Shown here: one piece after another, positions 1-5,415 of the stretch
Layout: the number at the start of each line of letters is the position of its first letter
Numbering within the stretch: position 1 is the first letter of the stretch
DNA from: Nitrospinota bacterium
GTDB lineage: Bacteria > UBA8248 > JACPRG01
Length of the DNA: 5,442 nt
Assembly: GCA_030740135.1 (NCBI GenBank)
Contig: JASLXW010000295.1
Span: 1 to 5,442 of the forward strand
Direction of reading: 5' to 3'
Program-made: the position numbers and the translations under genes
Notes under the pieces: model-generated
What the model was told of the DNA's origin: nothing
Database searches by the model: none
What the model saw: the letters and a program-made list of their open reading frames with translations, nothing else

Positions 1-2
1 GC

Positions 3-308
3 CGCCTCCCCGGCACGCTGAACATGAGTTTCCGGGCCGTCGGCGGCGAACCCCTGCTCATCAACCTGGACCTCGCGGGCGTCGCCGTCTCGACAGGCTC
101 GGCCTGCGCCAGCAGCAACACCGATCCCTCCCATGTCCTCCAGGCCATGGGCGTCCCGAAGGACCTGATCGAAGGCTCCCTCAGGTTCAGTCTGGGCTGG
201 GGGAACACCGATGAGGACGTCGACCGCGTCGTCGAAGTCCTTCCGGATATCGTCGCGCGCCTGAGGGCCGTCTCGGGCAAGTGGGACGCCGCGAAGGTGA
301 AAACCTGA
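3..308 (+). CDS. iscS: Cysteine desulfurase (NifS/IscS family), C-terminal part only
   Basis: This is a pyridoxal-phosphate enzyme that takes sulfur from L-cysteine as a persulfide and passes it to an Fe-S scaffold in the cytoplasm. The gene runs in from before the window, and about 101 C-terminal codons are visible, in frame from base 3. The entering sequence RLPGTLNMSF matches the conserved strand before the active-site loop of this family. The loop reads STGSACASSN, and the persulfide-carrying cysteine is encoded at 105-107. It is followed by the usual P-S-H-V-L and S-L-R-F-S-L-G motifs and a helix containing V-D-R-V-V-E-V-L-P. The loop is of the long, group I (IscS/NifS) type and not the SufS type. 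The next gene is a U-type scaffold on the same strand, the natural sulfur acceptor, so the two probably form an operon. Seen: motifs and context. Inferred: iscS versus nifS naming, which the fragment cannot settle. Confidence 0.93.
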   Translation, partial: RLPGTLNMSFRAVGGEPLLINLDLAGVAVSTGSACASSNTDPSHVLQAMGVPKDLIEGSLRFSLGWGNTDEDVDRVVEVLPDIVARLRAVSGKWDAAKVKT

Positions 309-350
309 TCGACCCCCTCCCGTGATACGCGCTTCCGAAATCGGCCGGCC

Positions 351-363
351 GGGGAAGAAAGGG
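351..363 (+). promoter_or_regulatory. Ribosome binding site that favours the GTG start at 370
   Basis: The stretch is purine only, G-G-G-G-A-A-G-A-A-A-G-G-G, and ends six bases before the GTG at 370. The alternative in-frame GTG at 322 is preceded by a pyrimidine-rich run (CCCCCTCCC at 312-320) with no Shine-Dalgarno character. This is the main reason for choosing 370 as the start of the scaffold gene. The match to AGGAGG is only partial. Confidence 0.5.
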
Positions 364-369
364 TCGCTT

Positions 370-756
370 GTGCCGTCCCCGAAAGACAATGAATCTCTGC
401 GGAGCCCGGAATTCATCGACCACCTCACCCGCCCGCGCAACGCGGGAGAACTGGAAGACGCGGACGCCGCCGTCGAGGTGACCAACCCGGTGTGCGGCGA
501 CGAGTTGAAGCTCTTTTTGAAGGTTGAAGACGGGCGGATCGCGGATGTCCGGTTCAAGGCCTACGGCTGCGCCGCCGCGCTGGCCGCCGCCTCTCTGCTG
601 ACGGAGCTGGCCAAGGGCAAATCTCTGGACGAGGCCCGGGAAATCTCCGCCCAAGACATCGCCCGGGGCCTGGGCGGTCTCCCCAAACACAAGCTCCACG
701 CCGGCGACCTCGCCGAAGACGCGATGCAAGAAGCGCTCGACCGGATAAATTCCTGA
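370..756 (+). CDS. iscU: U-type Fe-S cluster assembly scaffold (IscU/NifU N-terminal domain) with third cysteine replaced
   Basis: IscU and the NifU N-terminal domain build [2Fe-2S] clusters from desulfurase sulfur and pass them to apoproteins. From GTG 370 the protein has 128 residues, the normal IscU length. An in-frame GTG at 322 would add 16 residues not typical of the family. Visible landmarks are F-I-D-H-x4-P-R-N-A-G near the N-terminus, the first ligand region P-V-C-G-D-E (Cys42 and the conserved Asp44, numbered from 370), F-K-A-Y-G-C (Cys67), then G-K-S-L-D-E-A. Near the end, the family's H-C-S pair before L-A-E-D-A appears as H-A-G: His110 is kept but Ala111 (codon 700-702) stands where Cys106 of E. 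coli IscU lies. The preceding HscA-binding L-P-P-V-K motif is L-P-K-H-K here. It lies 61 bases after the desulfurase gene, probably in one operon. It could be a variant scaffold, or a carrier or trafficking paralogue. The family call is firm, the exact role less so. Confidence 0.9.
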   Translation: MPSPKDNESLRSPEFIDHLTRPRNAGELEDADAAVEVTNPVCGDELKLFLKVEDGRIADVRFKAYGCAAALAAASLLTELAKGKSLDEAREISAQDIARGLGGLPKHKLHAGDLAEDAMQEALDRINS

Positions 757-786
757 AACCCTGCCCCGGGTCTCACAATTAGACAG

Positions 787-827
787 GTCCGGCCGCCTTT
801 TCGGGCGGGGACGCCCTTTCTTCGGGC
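787..827. terminator. Possible weak terminator: two adjacent hairpins after the scaffold gene
   Basis: The first hairpin pairs GTCC (787-790) and CCGCC (793-797) with GGCGG (804-808) and GGAC (809-812), leaving a two-base GG bulge and a six-base loop TTTTCG. The second pairs GCCC (813-816) with GGGC (824-827). No clear T-run follows on either strand, so classical Rho-independent termination is doubtful. They lie between the ends of two converging reading frames, where a terminator would be expected. A further small inverted repeat (CTCG 844-847 with CGAG 855-858, A-rich loop) sits just past the stop of the minus-strand remnant. Confidence 0.35.
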
Positions 828-861
828 CGTTCAATATCCTCTTCTCGAAAAAAGCGAGCCC

Positions 862-1509
862 TTATTTCCCGATGTTGGCGTTGAACCATTCTTTCCACTC
901 GGGCAACAACTTCGCGCGCTGCTCATCGTCAAGGACATAGGCGTGCCTTTTCCAGTCGTCGGGCGTCGTCAGGATTCCCGGCCGCCCTTCCAATTCGGCC
1001 GGCACAGCGGCGTTTAGATTCATTGGGCCGACTTTGAGCGTGCGAGCCAGGTCTTCCTGGACCGCCTGAGAGAAGGCGATATCGACGAACTGGCAGGCGG
1101 CGTCGCGCCGCCGGGTCCCCGCCATGACGCCGATGGTGTCGATGCCGGCAATCCCCCCCGCATCGGCGGGGTTGATGGTCTGAGCCCGGACGCGCCCCTT
1201 GCCGGTTTTGTGGGCGTTCACACTGAGCAAAATCTGGACTGGGACCTTGCCCGATTTGAACAGGTCCTGGCTCTGGGCGTCCGTATCGAAGAAGGCCGCG
1301 ATATTGGGCTTCAGCGCCAACAAACGGGGGACGCCTCTCTTCCACTGGAATTCGTCGCCGCCCGAGAGAAGGGCGCTGACCGAAAAGATGAACCCGCCTG
1401 AATGGAAGGAGGGTTCCGCGTGAAGGGGACGGGCCTTCGCCCTGAGCGCCGGGTCGTGGATTGGCGCCGCTTCTCTCGAAACAAAGGACCTCCGAATTGA
1501 AGAGAGCGC
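862..1509 (-). pseudogene. 5'-truncated substrate-binding protein of a polyamine/iron-type ABC importer (PotD-like)
   Basis: The - strand frame is open from 1509 down to the TAA at 862-864, 215 codons. The C-terminal two thirds resemble family-1 periplasmic binding proteins of the spermidine/putrescine and iron class. Landmarks in order are D-P-A-L-R-A-K (upstream end of recognisable similarity), S-G-G-F-I-F-S-V-S-A-L-L, L-A-L-K-P-N-I-A-A-F-F, D-L-F-K-S-G-K-V-P-V-Q, G-I-D-T-I-G-V-M-A-G, D-A-A-C-Q-F-V-D-I-A-F-S, a G-P-M-N-L-N motif, and a final W-K-E-W-F-N-A-N-I-G-K. Family members are usually about 330-370 residues with a signal peptide. Here the first roughly 130-150 residues are missing, and beyond 1509 lies an in-frame stop and then the start region of the opposite-strand gene. 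No ATG or GTG start exists in the open part upstream of the conserved block. The TTG at 1321-1323 would give 153 residues but would cut off clearly conserved sequence. Seen: truncation and motifs. Inferred: non-functional remnant and substrate class. Confidence 0.72.
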
Positions 1510-1525
1510 TCAAAATTGTTAAAAC
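1497..1525 (+). promoter_or_regulatory. Candidate sigma70-type promoter for the tandem binding-protein genes
   Basis: TTGAAG (1497-1502) matches four of six bases of the -35 consensus. A 17-base spacer separates it from TAAAAC (1520-1525), which matches four of six of the -10. It lies in the only AT-rich patch between the minus-strand remnant and the first binding-protein gene, about 70 bases before its start codon. The spacer contains the perfect palindrome GAGCGCTC (1504-1511), which could be a small operator or chance. The organism's real promoter consensus is unknown, so this is a guess from composition and spacing. Confidence 0.35.
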
Positions 1526-1579
1526 CATGTCAGTGAACGGGTCCATCGGGACATGGAAAACCCGCGATCTTCATTCGTC

Positions 1580-1586
1580 GGGGGGG
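1580..1586 (+). promoter_or_regulatory. G-run acting as ribosome binding site for the TTG start at 1594
   Basis: Seven consecutive G residues end seven bases before TTG 1594, the normal spacing for a Shine-Dalgarno. It can pair with the CCUCC core of 16S rRNA using G-U wobble. No ATG, GTG or TTG lies upstream in the same frame before the in-frame stop at 1534-1536, so this site fixes TTG as the start. Confidence 0.5.
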
Positions 1587-1593
1587 TAAACGC

Positions 1594-3246
1594 TTGCGCG
1601 GGCTTCTCTGTGGCTTCAGCGTCTTTCTCTTAACGGCCCTGTCCGCCTGCGGCGGCGACGACCCGGCCAAGCCTGGGGCCGGCGGGAAGAACGAGGTCAT
1701 CATCGGCATCGCCCAGGAGCCCGACAGCCTGGATCCCCTGTTCGGCCAGATGCTGGCGGGCATCGAGATCCGCGGGGCCATTTTCCGCTCCCTGGTCATG
1801 CGGGACGACTCGCTCACCCTCCGCCCCGTCCTGGCCGAGGAGATCCCCACCATCGAGAACGGCGGCATCGTCCTTCTGCCCGGCGGCGGGATGAAAACCA
1901 CCTGGAAGATCAAAAAGGGCTTCAAGTGGGAGGACGGAACGCCCGTCACGGCGGCGGATTTCATCTTCGCCCACAAAGCCGTCATGACGGAGGGGATGCC
2001 CGTCATCACCCGGGACATCGACCGGCGCATCGAGAGGATGGAGGCGCCGGACCCGTACACGCTGGTCGTCCTCTGGAAAGAGCGCTTCTACCGGGCGAAC
2101 GAGGACGTCCACTTCCCCCTGCCGAGGCACGTCCTGGATCCCCTCCTGAAGAAAGGCGCGAAGGCCTACAGCGAGGGCCCTTTCAACACGCGGCCCATCG
2201 GCAACGGCCCGTACCGCTTGGCGGAGTGGGAGATGGGCAACCATATCGTCCTGGAAAGAAACCCCCATTACCCCGGGAACCCGCCCGCTTTCAGCCGGGT
2301 CATCTACAAGATCATCCCCAACACCGGGACGCTCGAAGCCAACCTGGCCTCGGGGGCCATCCACGCCATTTCCCCCATCGGCTTCTCGCTGGACCAGGGG
2401 CTCGACGTCCGGAAACGGCGCGGCGACAAGTTCCGCGTCCATTTCACGCCGGGGATGTACTGGGAGCACATGGACGTCAACACCCAATCGCTCCTGCTGA
2501 AGGACCGGCGGGTCCGCCAGGCCCTCCTGTACGCCACGAACCGGGAGGGGATCGTGAAGGCCTTGTTCGAGGGAAAACAGGAGCTGGCCCATTCCTGGCT
2601 GCCCGCCAAGCACTACGGGTACAACCCGGACGGCAAGAAGTATCCCTACGACCTGGAGCGCGCGAAGTCGCTGCTCAAGGAAGCCGGGTGGACGCCCGGG
2701 CCGGACGGAATCTGCCAAAACGCAAAAGGGAAGAAGTTGCGCCTGGTCCTGATGACCACTTCGGGCGACAAGCTCCGGGAGAAGATCCAGCAGATCATCC
2801 GGTCCGACTGGCGCAAGGCGGGCATCGATCTCACCCTGCGCAACCAGCCCGCGAAGGTCTTCTTCAGCGAGACGGTCCGCTACCGGAAGTTCCCCCACTT
2901 GGCGATGTACTCCTGGGTCCTCAACCCTTCCTCCGACGGCGAAAACGTCTGGACGATCGACAACATCCCCTCCAAGAAGAACAACTGGCGCGGACAGAAC
3001 ACCTCGGGCTTCGTCCACGAGGAGATCTCCCGCCTCAGCCACCGCATCCCCGCCACCCTCGACAAGAAAGAGCGCACGCGTCTTTTCCGCAGAGAACAGG
3101 CGCTCTGGCGCGAGGAGCTTCCCGCAATCCCCCTCTACTTCCATACCGAGGTCTCGGTGACGAATCCGAAGTTCCGCGGTTGGAAACCCACCGGGACGAA
3201 TACGCCCGTCACCTGGAACGCCGAACAGTGGAGCTTCGCGAAGTAG
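1594..3246 (+). CDS. Family-5 ABC-type solute-binding lipoprotein (OppA/DppA-like), first tandem copy
   Basis: This is an extracytoplasmic binding protein that presents an oligopeptide, dipeptide or related solute to an ABC importer. It has 550 residues, typical of the family. Residues 1-18 are a lipoprotein signal peptide (Arg2, hydrophobic core 8-16) ending in L-S-A-C, so Cys19 is the lipidated residue. A short Gly/Asp/Pro linker leads to the domain start N-E-V-I-I-G-I at 33. The family-5 signature T-W-K-I-K-K-G-F-K-W-E-D-G-T-P-V-T-A lies at 103-120. Further landmarks are G-N-G-P-Y-R-L (203-209), L-E-R-N-P-H-Y (220-226), R-R-V-R-Q-A-L-L-Y-A-T-N (305-316), A-K-S-L-L-K-E-A-G-W (357-366) and Y-R-K-F-P-H-L-A-M-Y (430-439). 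The start is TTG, supported by a G-run and by exact length match with the next gene. A paralogue follows on the same strand, and no permease or ATPase is visible. The family is certain; the ligand cannot be named, and nickel, haem or glutathione binding also occurs in this family. Confidence 0.95.
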   Translation: MRGLLCGFSVFLLTALSACGGDDPAKPGAGGKNEVIIGIAQEPDSLDPLFGQMLAGIEIRGAIFRSLVMRDDSLTLRPVLAEEIPTIENGGIVLLPGGGMKTTWKIKKGFKWEDGTPVTAADFIFAHKAVMTEGMPVITRDIDRRIERMEAPDPYTLVVLWKERFYRANEDVHFPLPRHVLDPLLKKGAKAYSEGPFNTRPIGNGPYRLAEWEMGNHIVLERNPHYPGNPPAFSRVIYKIIPNTGTLEANLASGAIHAISPIGFSLDQGLDVRKRRGDKFRVHFTPGMYWEHMDVNTQSLLLKDRRVRQALLYATNREGIVKALFEGKQELAHSWLPAKHYGYNPDGKKYPYDLERAKSLLKEAGWTPGPDGICQNAKGKKLRLVLMTTSGDKLREKIQQIIRSDWRKAGIDLTLRNQPAKVFFSETVRYRKFPHLAMYSWVLNPSSDGENVWTIDNIPSKKNNWRGQNTSGFVHEEISRLSHRIPATLDKKERTRLFRREQALWREELPAIPLYFHTEVSVTNPKFRGWKPTGTNTPVTWNAEQWSFAK

Positions 3247-3325
3247 GATGGCGCCGGATGACTCCTTCATCCGCCCCTCCCCCCCTTCGCGCCGAAACAC
3301 GCCGCGGCGCGGCCTGAGATATCGG

Positions 3326-5017
3326 ATGAGTCATCGCCCTTCACTTCTCCGCCGACGTTCCCGCGTGCGCGGGCGGCTTTTCCCGTTCGCGCTTCTCCTG
3401 CTCGCCTTCGCCGCCGGATGCGACGGCGGCGACTCGCCCAAATCCGGGGGGGCGGCCAAGAACGAGGTCGTCATCGGGATCGGCCAGGAGCCGGACAGCC
3501 TGGACCCGTTGTTCGGCGAGATGATGGCCGGCGCGGAAATCCGAGGCGCCATCTTCCGCACGCTGGCCATGCGGGACAACACCCTCGCGCTCCGACCCGT
3601 CATGGCCGAGGAGATCCCCACGCTTGAGAACGGCGGCCTCCGGCTCCTGCCGGGCGGCGGAATGCGCTCCACCTGGAAAATCCGCAAAGGCTACAAATGG
3701 GACGACGGCGCGCCCGTCACGGCCGGGGATTTCATCTTCGCCCACCGGGTCATCATGACGAAGGGGATCCCCGTCATCACGCGTGACGTGGACCGGCGCA
3801 TCGAGAAGATGGAGGCCCCGGACCCTTACACCCTCGTGGTGACCTGGAAGCAACGGTTCGCCCGGGCCAACGACAACGTCCACTTCCCGCTCCCCCGGCA
3901 CATCCTCGAACCCGTCCTGAAAAAGGGGCCGAGGGCCTATCAGGAGAGCTTCTTCAACACGAAACCCGTCGGCAACGGGCCCTACCGCCTGACCGCGTGG
4001 GAGCCGGGGAGCCTGCTCGCCCTGGAGCGGAACCCGCATTTCCCCGACAAGCCCGGGCGCTTCGAGAAGATCACCTACATGGTCATTCCCAACACGGGGG
4101 CGCTGGAGGTGAATCTCGCGGCGGGCGGCGTCCAGGGCATCTCCCCCGTGGGTTTCACGTTCGACCAGGCCCTCGACATGGAGAAGCGCCGCGGCGCGGA
4201 GATCCGCACGCACTTCACCCCGGCGATGATCTGGGAGCACATCGACTTCAACCACGACTCGCCCCTGCTGCGGGACAAGCGCGTCCGGCAGGCCCTGACG
4301 TACGCGACGAACCGGGCGGGAATCGTCCGGGCCCTGTTTGCGGGCAGGCAGAAGGTGGCCCACTCCTGGCTTCCGCCCCGGCACTACGGTTACAACCCGA
4401 ACGTGAAGAAGTATCCCTACGACCCCGGGCGGGCGAAAAGGCTCCTGGAGGAGGCCGGGTGGACGCCCGGCCCCAAGGGCGTCCGCAGGAACGCCGCCGG
4501 CCTCGAGATGCGCCTCGTCCTCATGACCACGTCGGGCAACAAGGTGCGCGAGAAGATTCAGCAGCTCATCCGGGCCGACTGGCGGGCGGTGGGGGTGGAG
4601 GTCACCATCCGGAACCAGCCCGCGAAGGTCTATTTCGGCGAGACCGTCCGGTACCGGAAGTTCCCTCACCTCGCCATGTACGCCTGGCTGTTCAACCCCT
4701 CGACCGACGGCGAGGCCTATTGGGCGAAGGGAAACATCCCCTCCGAGAAAAACAACTGGCAGGGCCAGAACAACCCCGGGTTCGTGAATGACGAGATCGA
4801 CCGGATCGACCGGCTGATCCCGACGGTGATCGACAAGAAAGAGCGCACGCGCCTCTTCCACAAAGAGCAGGAGATCTGGACGGAGGAGCTTCCCACGCTC
4901 CCGCTCTATTTCCGCGTGGACGTGACGGCGACGAGGCCCGACTTCCTGAACTGGAAGCCCACCGGCACGGACACCCCCATCACCTGGAACGCCGAGTCCT
5001 GGGGATTCGTGAAGTGA
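3326..5017 (+). CDS. Family-5 ABC-type solute-binding lipoprotein (OppA/DppA-like), second tandem copy
   Basis: This is a paralogue of the preceding gene, with the same predicted role outside the cytoplasmic membrane. It aligns without gaps to its neighbour from the signal peptide to the last residue, and about 70% of residues are identical by eye over the first 213 of the mature part. The signal peptide has core L-F-P-F-A-L-L-L-L-A-F and ends in A-A-G-C, with the lipid-bearing Cys codon at 3419-3421. The signature T-W-K-I-R-K-G-Y-K-W-D-D-G-A-P-V-T-A, N-G-P-Y-R-L and R-V-R-Q-A-L-T-Y-A-T-N are all kept. Three starts are possible: ATG 3248 (one base after the previous stop, giving an implausibly long 57-residue region before Cys), ATG 3326 (564 residues, weak GAGA six bases upstream, Arg-rich N-terminus), and GTG 3365 (exactly 550 residues and collinear with the paralogue, but no Shine-Dalgarno). 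I chose 3326 as a compromise. The 79-base gap (from 3326) has no terminator, so the pair is probably co-transcribed and ends at the strong hairpin after 5017. The ligand is unknown. Confidence 0.94.
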   Translation: MSHRPSLLRRRSRVRGRLFPFALLLLAFAAGCDGGDSPKSGGAAKNEVVIGIGQEPDSLDPLFGEMMAGAEIRGAIFRTLAMRDNTLALRPVMAEEIPTLENGGLRLLPGGGMRSTWKIRKGYKWDDGAPVTAGDFIFAHRVIMTKGIPVITRDVDRRIEKMEAPDPYTLVVTWKQRFARANDNVHFPLPRHILEPVLKKGPRAYQESFFNTKPVGNGPYRLTAWEPGSLLALERNPHFPDKPGRFEKITYMVIPNTGALEVNLAAGGVQGISPVGFTFDQALDMEKRRGAEIRTHFTPAMIWEHIDFNHDSPLLRDKRVRQALTYATNRAGIVRALFAGRQKVAHSWLPPRHYGYNPNVKKYPYDPGRAKRLLEEAGWTPGPKGVRRNAAGLEMRLVLMTTSGNKVREKIQQLIRADWRAVGVEVTIRNQPAKVYFGETVRYRKFPHLAMYAWLFNPSTDGEAYWAKGNIPSEKNNWQGQNNPGFVNDEIDRIDRLIPTVIDKKERTRLFHKEQEIWTEELPTLPLYFRVDVTATRPDFLNWKPTGTDTPITWNAESWGFVK

Positions 5018-5022
5018 AAACC

Positions 5023-5054
5023 TTGGGGGGAAATTTTGAAAACAGTCCCCCCAA
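5023..5054 (+). terminator. G/C-run hairpin just after the second binding-protein gene
   Basis: TTGGGGGG (5023-5030) pairs perfectly with CCCCCCAA (5047-5054) across a 16-base AT-rich loop. It starts five bases after the stop codon. No T-run follows (TCCTCCCTCG), so alone it would be a poor intrinsic terminator. It more likely protects the 3' end of the mRNA or works with the terminator 25 bases downstream. Confidence 0.5.
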
Positions 5055-5078
5055 TCCTCCCTCGAAAACTTTCGTTTC

Positions 5079-5119
5079 GCGAAAAGGGGCGGCTCCCTTT
5101 GGGAGCCGCCCCTTTTCGC
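5079..5119. terminator. Strong Rho-independent terminator, 19-bp perfect stem
   Basis: The left arm 5079-5097 begins GCGAAAAGGGGCGGCTCCC and is the exact reverse complement of the right arm 5101-5119, with a three-base TTT loop. The stem has a G/C-rich centre, with AAAA at the 5' foot and TTTT at the 3' foot, the layout of a bidirectional terminator. It lies 61 bases after the stop of the second binding-protein gene and clearly closes that transcription unit. No converging gene is seen within the remaining 320 bases, so the minus-strand function would serve something beyond the window. Confidence 0.92.
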
Positions 5120-5123
5120 AACT

Positions 5124-5140
5124 GAGAGTCTTTCACTCTC
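5124..5140. repeat. Small hairpin directly downstream of the terminator
   Basis: GAGAGT (5124-5129) and ACTCTC (5135-5140) form a perfect six-base stem around CTTTC. It follows the main terminator by four bases. No T-run follows. It may be the decayed half of a second terminator or a chance inverted repeat. Confidence 0.4.
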
Positions 5141-5192
5141 CGCCATTCTGGGTAGGATGTTCTTTTCCTACGAGGATCACTGATGGATGACA

Positions 5193-5233
5193 TGTCATTC
5201 TGAACGAGAGACACGGCTCTGGCGAAGAATCTC
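5193..5233 (+). repeat. Palindromic intergenic repeat, copy 1 (long form)
   Basis: It starts TGTCATTCTGAACG and ends GCGAAGAATCTC. It folds as nested pairs: ATTCT (5197-5201) with AGAAT (5226-5230), CG (5205-5206) with CG (5223-5224), and AGAG (5207-5210) with CTCT (5217-5220) around ACACGG. The same outer frame is found in copy 2 at 5416. Motifs of the form GTCATTC-x-GA-x-CG ... CGA-x-GAATCT are, from general knowledge, frequent between genes in many bacterial genomes. Their function is not known to me. Confidence 0.7.
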
Positions 5234-5280
5234 CCGGACTCCATCCGCTCTTTGGACGGCTTTATTGCAAAACAGGGCGC

Positions 5281-5303
5281 CACTGGTAGCTTGCCTGCCA
5301 GTG
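5281..5303. repeat. Nine-base-pair hairpin in the downstream spacer
   Basis: CACTGGTAG (5281-5289) pairs with CTGCCAGTG (5295-5303) around CTTGC, with one T-G wobble as RNA. It has no T-run and does not follow a gene, so it is not an evident terminator. It resembles a REP-type palindromic unit. Only one copy is visible here. Confidence 0.55.
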
Positions 5304-5415
5304 CCTCCGCTATGGGATGAAGAAGAGGAATTGGTCTCACCCGAGGTGCGCCGGTACAATCAGGTCTAGCAGGTTGCGGAAAAACTCATTTCAAGGCCTG
5401 CAAAGTCGCCGTTGG

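Noticed and set aside
322..369. N-terminal extension of the scaffold gene from GTG 322
   Set aside because: It has no Shine-Dalgarno, a pyrimidine-rich upstream region, and the extra 16 residues lie outside the usual IscU length. The GTG at 370 fits better, though 322 is not excluded.
929..1546. Minus-strand frame of 205 codons overlapping the PotD-like remnant
   Set aside because: It is a different frame of the same strand, low-complexity in Arg, Gly and Pro. The overlapping frame carries the conserved family motifs.
1630..3300. Long minus-strand frame opposite the first binding-protein gene, with a similar one at 3341-5146
   Set aside because: Both are antisense shadows caused by high G/C at third codon positions. 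Their composition is rich in Gly, Arg, Val, Asp and Pro with no domain, whereas the + strand frames match a known family end to end.
4906..5340. Minus-strand frame of 144 codons
   Set aside because: It crosses the 19-bp terminator and the repeats and ends inside the second binding-protein gene. It has no recognisable motifs.
5187..5369. Open frame of 60 codons on the + strand in the downstream spacer
   Set aside because: Its first residues are simply the translation of the palindromic repeat at 5193, it has no ribosome binding site, and it runs through a hairpin.
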